From contig CAWIED010000001.1 of assembly GCA_963835085.1 (NCBI GenBank), forward strand, positions 2,108,001 through 2,172,000: a stretch of 64,000 bases of DNA. Direction: 5' to 3'. Every line of letters starts with the position of its first letter. Within the stretch, counting starts at the first letter, position 1. Both the position numbers and the translations under genes were made by a program. Source of the stretch: JBDIAG01 sp963835085. GTDB taxonomy: Bacteria > Actinomycetota > Actinomycetes > Actinomycetales > CAWJMD01. The notes beneath the pieces were generated by a model. That model worked only from the letters and a program-made list of their open reading frames with translations. It did no database searches and had not been told where the DNA came from. Shown in pieces: positions 1 through 8,223 of the stretch.

Positions 1-117
1 GTGCTCAGCGAGAAGACCGTCCGCAACCATGTCGAGCGCACGTACACCAAGATCGGGGTCAACAACCGAGTGGGAGCCAGCCTCTACGCCCTCGGCCACG
101 GGTTCGCAGCACCCTAG
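1..117 (+). CDS. LuxR-type HTH regulator, C-terminal fragment
   Basis: Only the last 38 residues are in the window; the gene enters from the left edge and stops with TAG at 115-117. The residues read as the recognition helix and final helix of a LuxR/GerE domain (SEKTVRNHVERTYTKIGV, then NRVGASLYAL). This tail also ends HD-domain proteins with a C-terminal LuxR module in actinobacteria, so the missing N-terminus could be a response-regulator, HD or ATPase domain. A DNA-binding role follows from the family; the signal sensed cannot be told. Confidence 0.75.
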   Translation: MLSEKTVRNHVERTYTKIGVNNRVGASLYALGHGFAAP

Positions 118-180
118 CTCGCCCGCAGGCGGGCCAGATGACAGACCGTGCGCCTTCAAACTCGTAGAGATCACTAGCGA

Positions 181-333
181 TCAGCGCCCCGGCCGAGCCG
201 CCGGAGGGGAGTCGTCCGGGGCGCGATTGCGGACGGGACTGTGCACAATCAGCGTCCCCGAGCCGCCCGAGCGGACTCCTCCCTCGCGGTTGCGGACGGG
301 ATGGTGCAAGATCAGCGCCCCCTGGGCCGCCAG
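181..333. repeat. Imperfect tandem repeat, about 2.3 units of 63-68 bp
   Basis: Three copies of TCAGCGYCCC begin at 181, 249 and 312. The first two are each followed by a GAGCCGCC-like block and a GCGGWTGCGGACGGGA block. The repeat lies between the LuxR fragment and the next gene and runs a few bases into that gene's 3' end. It has no obvious coding sense. It may be the remains of local duplication or a structured 3' region. Confidence 0.5.
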
Positions 334-986
334 TCTCCGATCCGACCGCGAGCCTCACCCTGGGGCACAGGCTTGGGGGGCGCGATCTTCGCGGGCGGTG
401 GAGTGGGCTTGGTGCTGCGGCGGGGCAGGGCGCCGCCGGTCTGCGACGCGACGGGCTCGCCCTCGACCGGACGGGCGTAGCGGGCTGGAAGGGGTTTGGG
501 ACCGGCGGGGTCGAGGGTGCGCACCTCGCGGGGCGCAGGCACCTGGCTCACCGCAGCGCGCCCGGCAGCAGCGAGCCGTTCCGCCTGCACCCGCTCGGCC
601 TCGGCCTGCTGCGCCGCAACCCGCTCGGCCGCCTGACGCTCCGACTCGGTTCGACGCTCTGACTCGATGCGAGCAGCCTGCTCAGCAGCGATCCGCTCAG
701 CCTCAGCCTGCTCAGCAGCAATCCGCGCAGCAGCAATCCGCTCGGCCTCCGCACGCTCAGCGGCAGCACGCTCAGCTCGCGTCTTATCGGCGGCCACGCG
801 TTCAGCCGTCTGTCGTTGTATGGCAGCCTGGCCGGCCGATTCGGTGTCGGCACCGGCCTGCGGTGCCGGAATGAAGGCACCAGGCGACGAGGCATTGTCG
901 CCAGCGGAACCGCCTCGACTCCGCAGCAGCAGCACGACAGCGATGGCGACGACGATCACGACGCCGACGATGATCCCGATAGTCAC
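312..986 (-). CDS. Membrane-anchored Ala/Glu-rich coiled-coil protein
   Basis: This is a 224-residue protein with one N-terminal transmembrane helix (about residues 3-22, IGIIVGVVIVVAIAVVLLL). A low-complexity helical stretch rich in AERIAAEQ and AERVAA heptads follows (about residues 60-150), then a Pro/Lys/Arg-rich tail. The GTG at 984-986 was chosen because AGGGAG lies 6 nt upstream; an ATG at 1025 would add 13 residues ahead of the membrane helix and lacks a ribosome site. It has the topology of a bitopic protein with a cytoplasmic coiled coil, as in some cell-envelope scaffold proteins, but no named family is recognised and the function is unknown. Confidence 0.6.
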   Translation of the reverse strand: MTIGIIVGVVIVVAIAVVLLLRSRGGSAGDNASSPGAFIPAPQAGADTESAGQAAIQRQTAERVAADKTRAERAAAERAEAERIAAARIAAEQAEAERIAAEQAARIESERRTESERQAAERVAAQQAEAERVQAERLAAAGRAAVSQVPAPREVRTLDPAGPKPLPARYARPVEGEPVASQTGGALPRRSTKPTPPPAKIAPPKPVPQGEARGRIGDWRPRGR

Positions 987-1591
987 GTCAATCTCCCTAG
1001 ATTCCCACACCGGTGCATGCTGCAACGCGTCGGAAAGTGCCCCCGTGGACTCGCGTCCATCACCGGGCGAACGCTGAGACTGCTAACCCAGGTTCACCGA
1101 GACAGCCACCAACAACGACCTGATCATCGGCACGGGAGTGCTCGGAACTGAGCCAGGACGCACTGGATTGTTCGACCAAACCGTGACGTGCTCGACGACC
1201 GGGCGTCGACCGCCGCGGTCCGGGTCGCCAGACGAACTTGGCGAGGACGCGGCCTCCTCTGCGCCGCGCGAAGGAGAGACGAGGAGCTCGCCGCTAGGCA
1301 GGATCAGCGGCTGGTGCGCGCCCCGCGCGCGGGCTGGACCGGGCCGAGCAAGACCCGGATTCATCCGGCTTGATGTGGCGCGCGGCCCGCATGGGCCGGA
1401 CTAGATGGAGAGGGCTTTTCCGCGCTATGGCGATGCCCCGGCAGGCGGGGCATCGTCATAGTCACCCAACCCCCACCCATCCGCGGACGATCTACCGCGC
1501 ATATCGTCCATCCGGGATGGCTCAGGGCATGAATTATTCGGTGGACGCCATGCCGTGCTGAGGCACCCGCCAGCCAGGAGGTGGCGCCGAC
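987..1591. other. Non-coding gap with one palindrome
   Basis: This 605-bp gap lies between the DUF2469 gene (ending at 1592) and the start of the membrane coiled-coil gene. Short open frames occur on both strands, but none has a ribosome site or a recognisable motif. It contains the 41-bp palindrome at 1423-1463 and a small CCATCC/GGATGG hairpin near 1510. The upstream part should hold the promoter of the coiled-coil gene, but no clear -10/-35 pair is visible. Confidence 0.5.
1423..1463. repeat. 41-bp palindrome, dispersed family copy 1
   Basis: The arms CGCTATGGCGATGCCCCG and CGGGGCATCGTCATAGTC flank a 5-nt loop. The arms pair apart from one G-U-type position and the outer end. It shares the preceding GGGCTTTTCC with the copies at 35314 and 58543. 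It lies downstream of the DUF2469 gene. A bidirectional terminator-like or REP-like role is inferred; there is no U tract. Confidence 0.7.
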
Positions 1592-1915
1592 TCAGCCTGC
1601 GAAGGGACCCGCCTTGGGCAGCTCCAGATCGGACTTGGCCAGCTCCTCGACGTTCACATCCTTGAACGTCACCACTCGCACCGACTTGACGAAGCGCGCG
1701 GAACGGTACACGTCCCATACCCAGGCGTCGGTCAGCGTGATCTCGAAGTACACCTCCGAATCGGCCCCTCGGGGCACGACCTCGACGGTGTTGGCCAGAT
1801 AGAAGCGCCGTTCGGTCTCCACGACGTAACTGAACAGGCCCACCACGTCGCGATACTCGCGATACAGGGCAAGTTCCATCTCGGTCTCGTAGTTGTCGAG
1901 ATCCTCGGCGCTCAT
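1592..1915 (-). CDS. DUF2469 family protein
   Basis: This 107-residue acidic protein belongs to the small actinobacterial family represented by M. tuberculosis Rv2901c. The N-terminal MSAEDLDNYETEMELALYRE and the central RFYLANTVEVV blocks are typical. No catalytic motif is known and its function is unestablished. The start ATG overlaps the rnhB stop (ATGA, 1912-1915), so translation is probably coupled to RNase HII. The family almost always sits directly after rnhB, which suggests a conserved but undefined partnership. Confidence 0.9.
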   Translation of the reverse strand: MSAEDLDNYETEMELALYREYRDVVGLFSYVVETERRFYLANTVEVVPRGADSEVYFEITLTDAWVWDVYRSARFVKSVRVVTFKDVNVEELAKSDLELPKAGPFAG

Positions 1916-2748
1916 ACGTGCCCACCCATGCTCGTATCCTCCTCGCGCGACGCGTCGTCACCTCGATCGTTCCCCATGATGCCCGGTAGCCGCCAGGTGC
2001 GACGGTGGTGGGGGGTAGGTCCCTGCTCGATGAGTGCAGCCATGTGGTCCGGAGCGCTGTAGCCCTTGTTCTCTGCCCAGGCGTACCGGTCGAACTGCGG
2101 GTTGGCACGCGCGAGGTCGACCATGATCGCGTCCCGCGTCGTCTTGGCCAACACAGACGCCGCGGCGACGGCGGTGCATCGCAGGTCAGCCTTGATCATC
2201 GTCTGCACTTTCGGCAGCAGGCCGTTCAGCGACGGCAAGGGGGCCTCGGCACGTCCGGTCAGGTCGGTGAGCTCGATCAACGCCGGGGGCGGCGGCGTGA
2301 GCCAGTCATGGTTGCCGTCGAGCACGATCACATCGGGCAGCACGTTCAACTGCACCAGAGCGCGAGTGCCGGCCAACCGCAGCGCGGCGATCACTCCGTA
2401 GGCGTCCACCTCGATGGCCTCTGCGTGGCCGACTGCCCACCCGGGCGCCCAGCGGCGCACCTTGGGCGCCAGCCGGGCTCGGACGGCAGGTGCCAGCAAC
2501 TTCGAGTCCCGCAGGCCGACTGGCGCCGATCGAGTCTCGGCATGCACCACCACGACGCCAACCGTGACCGGTCCGGCCAGGGCACCACGGCCCACCTCGT
2601 CCATCCCGGCAACCAAGGAGTGGCCCGCACGCAGCAGGGCTCGTTCGACCCGCAGGCTCGGTTTGGCAGAGCGGGCGCCGGAACGCACGGACGGCGCCGG
2701 GGTGGCGCGGCCCGGTTGTCGAATCGTCGGATCAGAACGTGTCAGCAT
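1912..2748 (-). CDS. rnhB: Ribonuclease HII
   Basis: RNase HII cleaves the RNA strand of RNA-DNA hybrids and starts removal of misincorporated ribonucleotides. The protein has 278 residues. The catalytic acids are visible as D50 and E51 in GMDEVGRG, D144 in IVLDGNHDW and D188 in KADLRCTA, followed by the SVLAKTTRD block. An N-terminal extension of about 40 residues rich in Arg/Ser precedes the catalytic core. The ATG at 2748 has AGGAGG about 10 nt upstream. The gene sits at the end of the rplS-lepB-rnhB cluster and overlaps DUF2469 by four bases. Confidence 0.95.
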   Translation of the reverse strand: MLTRSDPTIRQPGRATPAPSVRSGARSAKPSLRVERALLRAGHSLVAGMDEVGRGALAGPVTVGVVVVHAETRSAPVGLRDSKLLAPAVRARLAPKVRRWAPGWAVGHAEAIEVDAYGVIAALRLAGTRALVQLNVLPDVIVLDGNHDWLTPPPPALIELTDLTGRAEAPLPSLNGLLPKVQTMIKADLRCTAVAAASVLAKTTRDAIMVDLARANPQFDRYAWAENKGYSAPDHMAALIEQGPTPHHRRTWRLPGIMGNDRGDDASREEDTSMGGHV

Positions 2749-2826
2749 TCCGGCGGGCCTCCTGCCGGCAGGATACGTGCCGTAAGGTTCCGACCGAGTT
2801 TTCGCGTGAAGGACATGGCCGACCGA

Positions 2827-3579
2827 TCAGGGTTTGGGCACCTTGGCGAAGACCTCAGGGTGATCGGAGATCGTGGTGAACCGATCGAACGGCCAGAAGA
2901 GCAGCACGGCGCGCCCGACGATGTAGGTCTCCTTGAGCGATCCCCCGTTGAGCTCGGGGTGATATCGCGAATCGAGACTGTCGCTGCGGTTGTCTCCCAT
3001 GACCCACACGCTGTCCTTCGGAACCGTGATGTCGAAGGGCGTTTCACTGGGCTTGGTGCCGGGCGGCAGGTAGGTCTCGTCGATCGGCGTGCCGTTGATC
3101 GTCACCCGGCCCTGGGCGTCGCAACAAGCCACCCGGTCGCCAGGCAGACCGATCACCCGTTTGATGAGGTGCTCGTCGGAGTCCTGTGGCAGCACGCCCA
3201 CGAACGTGAGCACGTCTACCACGCCCTGGCTCACCGTCGAACGATGCGCCGGCGCCTGCTCATCGAGCCAGCCACCGGGATCACGGAACACGACGATGTC
3301 GCCTCGCTTGAGCGAGAACGGCCCGGGTGTCAGCAGCGACACCAACACCCGGTCGTTGATCATCAGCGTGTTCTCCATCGAGGCCGATGGAATGTAGAAG
3401 GCCTGGGCGAGGAACGTCTTGATGAGCAGGCTCAGCACCAGGGCCGTGACGACGACGATCGCCGTCTCACGGATCATCCCCAGGAACCCACTGCGCCGCG
3501 GCCGCTCGCGCACCGAGAGGGCGGCCGGGCCGTCGGCCCCTTGAGCGCTCGACGTCTGCGGATCCTCCACGTCACTCAC
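2827..3579 (-). CDS. lepB: Signal peptidase I
   Basis: This membrane serine protease removes signal peptides from exported proteins. With the GTG at 3579 it has 250 residues: a charged N-terminus, one transmembrane helix (about 40-62), then the extracytoplasmic catalytic domain. The nucleophile is S67 in PSASMENTL and the general base K140 in IKRVIGLPGD; box E (MGDNRSDSLDSR) is also present. The frame is open to 3669, but that would overlap rplS, so the GTG preceded by GAAGG is preferred; a GTG at 3570 is an alternative. It lies 43 bp after rplS, as in most actinobacteria. Confidence 0.93.
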   Translation of the reverse strand: MSDVEDPQTSSAQGADGPAALSVRERPRRSGFLGMIRETAIVVVTALVLSLLIKTFLAQAFYIPSASMENTLMINDRVLVSLLTPGPFSLKRGDIVVFRDPGGWLDEQAPAHRSTVSQGVVDVLTFVGVLPQDSDEHLIKRVIGLPGDRVACCDAQGRVTINGTPIDETYLPPGTKPSETPFDITVPKDSVWVMGDNRSDSLDSRYHPELNGGSLKETYIVGRAVLLFWPFDRFTTISDHPEVFAKVPKP

Positions 3580-3622
3580 GCAGGAGACCTTCTCACGACT
3601 AGCTGAGGCTGCCGCGCGCGAC

Positions 3623-3976
3623 TCAGCGCGAGGGCTCGCGCTTCTCCTTGATCTTCGCAGCCTTGCCACGAAGGTTGCGCAGGTAGTACAGCTTGGCGCG
3701 GCGCACGTCGCCGCGCGTGACGATCTCGATCTTGTCGATGATCGGGGAGTGCAACGGGAAGGTGCGCTCGACGCCCACCTGGAAGCTCACCTTGCGCACG
3801 GTGAAGGTCTCGCGCACGCCGCCGCCCTGGCGACGGATCACGACGCCCTGGAAGACCTGGATTCGGGAGCGGGTGCCCTCGATGACCTTGACGTGAACCT
3901 TGACGGTGTCACCGGGACGGAAGGCGGGGATGTCTTGACGCAGCGAAGCTGCATCGAGAGCGTCGAGAGTGTGCAT
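3623..3976 (-). CDS. rplS: 50S ribosomal protein L19
   Basis: L19 sits at the 30S-50S interface of the ribosome. The 117-residue protein matches the family end to end, from MHTLDALDAASLR through FRPGDTVKVHVKVIEG to RRAKLYYLRNLRGKAAKI. The ATG at 3976 is preceded by GGAGGAC at the right distance; an ATG eight codons upstream is not typical of the family. A 221-bp gap separates it from trmD and could carry its own promoter or leader. Confidence 0.97.
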   Translation of the reverse strand: MHTLDALDAASLRQDIPAFRPGDTVKVHVKVIEGTRSRIQVFQGVVIRRQGGGVRETFTVRKVSFQVGVERTFPLHSPIIDKIEIVTRGDVRRAKLYYLRNLRGKAAKIKEKREPSR

Positions 3977-4197
3977 GGCGATGTCCTCCCGCGGTGCCAC
4001 AGGTCACGCGCGCACGGTCAGGACCCTGAGCGGGCCCATGTGGTCGATGGTTGCTGCGGCCGGTCTGGGACGACACACCCCCTGTGGCAGGGGTCGTACC
4101 CGGCAGCAGGCACAGCCCGCAAGTCTGCCACAGGCAGGTCGTCCTGCCCAAAACGCCGGGGCACATGGGCCTCGATGTGCTTGAAACAGCGCTCGGC

Positions 4198-5424
4198 TCA
4201 GTTGTCAGACTGCTTGGGACGGCCGAGCAGCACCGCGCCCACAGGCGCCTCGCCCGGCACGGGACGGTAGCCGGCCTTGCGGTACAGGCGCAGGTTGGCG
4301 GCGCTGCGGGCACCGGTGAACAGCTCGTAGCGCCGAACCTTTGCCGGCGCCAGCCCCTCGACGGCCGACAGGAGCCACCGGCCCAGGCCCCTGCCCTGCA
4401 GATCGGGCGCCACCATGAGCCGGCCCACGTCCCACGTCGTTGCGTCTGCGGCCACCCGGCCGCGGCCGGAGGCGACCAGTCGGCCGCCAACCCGCACGAC
4501 GATCGTCGTCCACTCCCCCAGGCTGCGTTGCACGTCGGCGAGCGACTCGGTGAGCGCCGGGATCTCCACCCCGGGATTCGCCTGCGCCTCGGCCAGCCAG
4601 CACGCCCGTTGCAACGTGAGGAGCTCACCCGCGTCGGCAGGCGTGGCGGGGCGCAGCTCGATCTCAGCCGCCGCGCCGTCGACCGCGTCGAGCAACTCTG
4701 CCGACAGCATCGACGACGGCGCCAGCAGGTCTGGACGCCGCTGGAGGGTGCGCTGCAGGCGCTGCGCCGAGCGCCACGCGGCGATCGCGGCATGATCTCC
4801 GGACAGCAGCACCTCGGGCACCGCCCGGTCACGCCAAATGGCGGGTTTGGTGTAGAGCGGATACTCCAGCAGGCCATCGGTGTGCGACTCCTCGGCGAGG
4901 CTGTCGGGATTGCCCAACACCCCGGGCAGCAACCGCACCACCGCCTCCAGCAGCACGAGAACGGCAGCCTCTCCCCCGCACAGCACGTAGTCGCCCAGGC
5001 TGATCGGCGTCACTTCGAAGTGCTCTCCGGCCCAGTCGTACACGCGCTCGTCGATGCCCTCGTAGCGTCCGCAGGCGAATACCAGCCACGGCTCGGCGGC
5101 CAACTGTTCGGCAAACGCCTGGGTCAGCACTCGGCCCGAGGGACTGGGGATCAGCAACCGCGGCTTCGACACTCTCTCACCATCGATGAGAGGTTGAGAG
5201 TTGAGCACGAGTTCCAGCGATTTCGCCCACGGCTCGGCCGTCATGACCATGCCCGCCCCGCCGCCGAAGGGCGCGTCGTCGACGCTGCGATGCCGGTCTG
5301 TCGTCACGTCGCGCAGGTCGTGCACGTGCAGGTCGACGATGCCGGTTCGCACGGCCCGGCCGATAAGCGAGAGGTTGAGCGGCTGCAGATAAGCGGGAAA
5401 GATGCTGACAGCGTCGACGCGCAC
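4198..5424 (-). CDS. trmD: tRNA (guanine37-N1)-methyltransferase fused to a GNAT domain
   Basis: TrmD methylates G37 next to the anticodon and prevents frameshifting. Residues 1 to about 235 form a complete TrmD with the SPOUT knot: ACGRYEGIDERV and ISLGDYVLCGGEAAVLVLLE around 110-150. Most TrmD proteins end there. This one has 408 residues because a GNAT acetyltransferase domain follows (about 238-400), with the acetyl-CoA loop in VAPDLQGRGLGRWLL and an AANLRLYRKAGY block. The GTG start lies one base after the rimM stop, so the two are probably cotranslated. What the GNAT part acetylates is unknown. Confidence 0.93.
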   Translation of the reverse strand: MRVDAVSIFPAYLQPLNLSLIGRAVRTGIVDLHVHDLRDVTTDRHRSVDDAPFGGGAGMVMTAEPWAKSLELVLNSQPLIDGERVSKPRLLIPSPSGRVLTQAFAEQLAAEPWLVFACGRYEGIDERVYDWAGEHFEVTPISLGDYVLCGGEAAVLVLLEAVVRLLPGVLGNPDSLAEESHTDGLLEYPLYTKPAIWRDRAVPEVLLSGDHAAIAAWRSAQRLQRTLQRRPDLLAPSSMLSAELLDAVDGAAAEIELRPATPADAGELLTLQRACWLAEAQANPGVEIPALTESLADVQRSLGEWTTIVVRVGGRLVASGRGRVAADATTWDVGRLMVAPDLQGRGLGRWLLSAVEGLAPAKVRRYELFTGARSAANLRLYRKAGYRPVPGEAPVGAVLLGRPKQSDN

Positions 5425-5425
5425 G

Positions 5426-5962
5426 CTAGTGGCCCTCGCCGGCTGGCTCCACCGGCTCGTGCAGGGAGTCGAGCAGGCCCCCGGGCGGGTCGAGCACCAC
5501 GAAGCCTGCCTCGACGTCGACGACCGGCACGATGGCTCGCACGAACGGCACCAGCGCCTGCCGTCCGGCCTCGTTGGCCACCAGCAGCAGATCTTGGCCC
5601 GCTCCGTGATCGATCCGGACCACCGAGCCGATCACCTTCTCGCCGAGGCGCACCTGAAGTCCCACCAGTTGGTGATCGAACCAGGCATCGTCTTCGCCGG
5701 TCTGTTCGGCCTCGTCCACGTCCAGGGTCAGCGAGGTGCCGGTGAGGGCTTCGGCCTCGGTGCGGTCGGCGATCTCCTCGAAGGTGACGAGCAACCGGCC
5801 ACTATGCGTGCGGACCCGCTCACAGGTAAGCCTCCTGGCCCCTGCCTGCAGCACCGCGCCCACAACGAAACGACGGGCAGGCTCGTCCGTCAGCGGTTGC
5901 ACGGAGACTTCTCCGTGCACACCGTGCGGACGGCCCACCCGTCCTACGACTACCTCGATCAA
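5426..5962 (-). CDS. rimM: Ribosome maturation factor RimM
   Basis: RimM binds S19 and assists maturation of the 30S head. The 178-residue protein has the N-terminal GRVGRPHGVHGEVSV block and the C-terminal PRC-barrel with the IVPVVDVEAGFVVLDPP-type ending. The only start that keeps the conserved N-terminus is TTG at 5962; an upstream ATG or GTG is absent. No strong Shine-Dalgarno is visible. It lies 126 bp after khpA and directly before trmD. Confidence 0.95.
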   Translation of the reverse strand: MIEVVVGRVGRPHGVHGEVSVQPLTDEPARRFVVGAVLQAGARRLTCERVRTHSGRLLVTFEEIADRTEAEALTGTSLTLDVDEAEQTGEDDAWFDHQLVGLQVRLGEKVIGSVVRIDHGAGQDLLLVANEAGRQALVPFVRAIVPVVDVEAGFVVLDPPGGLLDSLHEPVEPAGEGH

Positions 5963-6088
5963 GCCGTGAGCCCAGATTCGAAGGTCCGGACGGAACCCGC
6001 AGGCACACCCGCCGCGAGCACAGGGCCCGCCGGCAACGCCGACCTGCGGGACCGCTCGACAGGCCCGGGAAGACAGCTCATCGAGAGC

Positions 6089-6328
6089 TCAGCGCCGGTC
6101 GACGTCGACGACGTCGACCCGTACCGGACCCGACGTGGCCACCGAGCCCAGCACTGTGCGCAGCGCCTTGGCCGTGCGGCCCTGGCGGCCGATCACCCGT
6201 CCCAGGTCGTCGGGGTGCACGCGCACCTCGAGCAGCGCACCGCGCCGCAAGGACTTCTGAGTGACGACTACGTCGTCGGGGTGGTCGACGATTCCGCGCA
6301 CGAGGTGCTCGAGCGCATCGGCCAGCAC
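6089..6328 (-). CDS. khpA: KH-domain RNA-binding protein KhpA
   Basis: This 79-residue single KH domain has the GxxG loop as IGRQGRTAKALRTVL (about residues 46-60). KhpA proteins bind RNA, usually with KhpB, and affect small-RNA use and cell division in Gram-positives. It starts with GTG two bases after the rpsP stop, with GAGG about 7 nt ahead inside the end of rpsP, so translation is coupled. The rpsP-khpA-rimM order is standard for actinobacteria. Confidence 0.95.
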   Translation of the reverse strand: MLADALEHLVRGIVDHPDDVVVTQKSLRRGALLEVRVHPDDLGRVIGRQGRTAKALRTVLGSVATSGPVRVDVVDVDRR

Positions 6329-6330
6329 GC

Positions 6331-6765
6331 TCAGGCCTCGGCGTTCTCAGCGGGCGCAGCCTCAGCAGCCGGCGCCTCCTCGGCCTTCTTCTTCGGCGTG
6401 GTGGCGGGTGCGAGCTTGGCGCCGTCCTCCGACTTGGCGGCAGCCTCGAAGGCGGCCTTCTTGTCGGCCTTGGCCTCGGCGACCCGCAACGTGCCCTCGG
6501 CACCCGGCAGGCCCTTGTGCTTCTGCCAGTCACCGGTCACCTTGAGCAGCGCCAGCACCTGCTCGGTGGGCTGGGCGCCCACGCCGAGCCAGTACTGAGC
6601 CCGCTCGGAGTTGATGTCGATGAGCGAGGGCTCCTCGGTGGGGTGGTACTTGCCGATCTCCTCGATCGCACGCCCGTCACGCTTGGTGCGGGAATCGGCG
6701 ACGACGACACGGTAGTACGGCGCACGGATCTTGCCCATGCGCTTGAGACGGATCTTGACGGCCAC
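6331..6765 (-). CDS. rpsP: 30S ribosomal protein S16
   Basis: S16 is an early-binding protein of the 30S subunit. Residues 1-80 are canonical (VAVKIRLKRMGKIRAPYYR, then DSRTKRDGRAIEEIG). An Ala/Lys/Glu-rich tail extends the protein to 144 residues, a common actinobacterial feature. The GTG at 6765 follows AAGGAG about 12 nt upstream. The 257-bp region up to the next gene should contain the promoter of the whole rpsP-khpA-rimM-trmD run; I see no unambiguous -10/-35 there. Confidence 0.96.
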   Translation of the reverse strand: MAVKIRLKRMGKIRAPYYRVVVADSRTKRDGRAIEEIGKYHPTEEPSLIDINSERAQYWLGVGAQPTEQVLALLKVTGDWQKHKGLPGAEGTLRVAEAKADKKAAFEAAAKSEDGAKLAPATTPKKKAEEAPAAEAAPAENAEA

Positions 6766-7022
6766 GGGTGTGGTCAACTCCTTGAGGTTCGTGGGGTGAG
6801 TCCGACCCGTGATGCGTGGGGCACACCGTAGGCGGTCTCGATGGACTCGCCCAGGCACGGTTGAGAGGGGCCGGGCCAGGCGGGTACAGCCGTCCATTGT
6901 GCCAGACCCGGTGCCATGCTTCACGCCCGACGCGATCACCGGACGCGCAGGCTTGGCCGGCGGCCATCGACGCCGTGCCCCGGTGCCGCAAGACCTCGCC
7001 GGCACCTTCCTAAGGGCGCGCC

Positions 7023-8111
7023 CTAAGCAGGCCTCCGCGGCACGCCGCGCAGCACGACCCGGACGTCGGCCAACGCCCGGACGTCGACCCGCGGATCGGC
7101 CTCTACGATCAGCAGATCGGCGGCGTCGCCCTCGGCCAGGCCTGGCCGGCCCAGCCAGGAGCGCGCCGCCCAGCAGCCGGCCGACAACGCCTCGCGCGGG
7201 GAGAGCCCGGCCACCACGAGTTCGGCCAGCTCATCGACGATGAGGCCGTGCGGCATGGCCGACCCGGCATCGGTGCCGGCATAGATCGGCACCCCGGCCG
7301 CCACCGCCGCCCGCACGGTGTCGTAACGACGTGCGTACAGCGCCTCCATATGCGCCACCCAGATGTCGAACCTGCCGCGGGCCGGCTCCACCAGGGCCGG
7401 AAAGGTCGCGATGTTGATCAGCGTCGGCACCATCGACACCTGCCGCTCGGCGGCCAGTGCCAACGTGGGCTCGGTGAAGCCACACCCGTGCTCGATGCCG
7501 TCGATGCCGGCAGCAAGCAGGTCTGGCAGGCACTCCTCGCCGAAACAGTGCGCGGTCACCCGGGCGCCTTCGGCATGAGCGGCGGCGATACCTGCCGTCA
7601 GCGCCTCGGCAGGCCAGCAGGGCGCCAGATCGCCGACCGAGCGGTCGATCCAGTCGCCTACGATCTTGACCCAGCCGTCGCCGCGACGCGCCTCCGCCCG
7701 CATATAGGCGGCCAGGTCGTCGGGCTCGATCTCGTGGGCGAAGTTGCGCAGGTAGCGCTTGGTCCGGGCGATGTGCCGTCCTGCTCGGACGATCCGGGGC
7801 AGGTCGTCGCGCTCGTCGATCCATCTGGTGTCGGACGGCGAGCCCGCGTCGCGGATCAACAGGGTTCCGGCGTCACGGTCGGCGAGCGCCTGGCCAAGGC
7901 TGACGTCGGGCGTGGTGGGCCCTTCTGCCACGAGACCCACGTGGCAGTGCGCGTCTACGAGACCGGGCAGGACGTAGCCGCGCAGCGTCGTCATCGCATG
8001 GTCGCCGATGGGTCGTTCGTACGTGATGCGGCCGTCGATGACCCAGGCCTGGCCCACCTCCTCGTCGGGGCCACGCAGAACAGGTCCGGCCAGATGCAGC
8101 ACGTCAGCCAT
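7023..8111 (-). CDS. Metal-dependent amidohydrolase
   Basis: This 362-residue enzyme of the amidohydrolase superfamily resembles imidazolonepropionase-like and prolidase-like members. Metal ligands are visible in order: HCH in LVDAHCHVG, a Lys in GWVKIVGDW, H in VTAHCFGEE, H in GIEHGCGF and D in YAGTDAGS. The substrate is a cyclic amide or similar but cannot be specified. The ATG at 8111 was chosen because a TACCTT box lies exactly 7 nt upstream and no Shine-Dalgarno is present, so the mRNA may be leaderless; the frame upstream of it lacks homology. Confidence 0.85.
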   Translation of the reverse strand: MADVLHLAGPVLRGPDEEVGQAWVIDGRITYERPIGDHAMTTLRGYVLPGLVDAHCHVGLVAEGPTTPDVSLGQALADRDAGTLLIRDAGSPSDTRWIDERDDLPRIVRAGRHIARTKRYLRNFAHEIEPDDLAAYMRAEARRGDGWVKIVGDWIDRSVGDLAPCWPAEALTAGIAAAHAEGARVTAHCFGEECLPDLLAAGIDGIEHGCGFTEPTLALAAERQVSMVPTLINIATFPALVEPARGRFDIWVAHMEALYARRYDTVRAAVAAGVPIYAGTDAGSAMPHGLIVDELAELVVAGLSPREALSAGCWAARSWLGRPGLAEGDAADLLIVEADPRVDVRALADVRVVLRGVPRRPA

Positions 8112-8223
8112 GCGCGTCAAGGTAGCCGAGTTCGCCCCCGCCGGTGGGTACCCTCCGCCGGCTGTCGGCAGTCTCCATCCGGCTGCCGACAGTATCCGTC
8201 CGGCTGCCACCGAAGGTGACTGG

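Noticed and set aside
1083..1404. Short frames on both strands in the 987-1591 gap
   Set aside because: No ribosome site, no homology and strong compositional bias; a YraN-like gene, often found near rnhB, was looked for and not seen.
2005..3606. 533-codon plus-strand frame opposite rnhB and lepB
   Set aside because: It is a GC-rich shadow of two genes with intact catalytic motifs; it has no recognisable domain.
3977..4197. L19 leader regulatory RNA
   Set aside because: Small hairpins are present (CCCCTGTGGCAGGGG) but no known leader structure can be recognised.
4051..5745. 564-codon plus-strand frame opposite trmD and rimM
   Set aside because: Arg/Pro/His-rich shadow translation; trmD and rimM are certain on the other strand.
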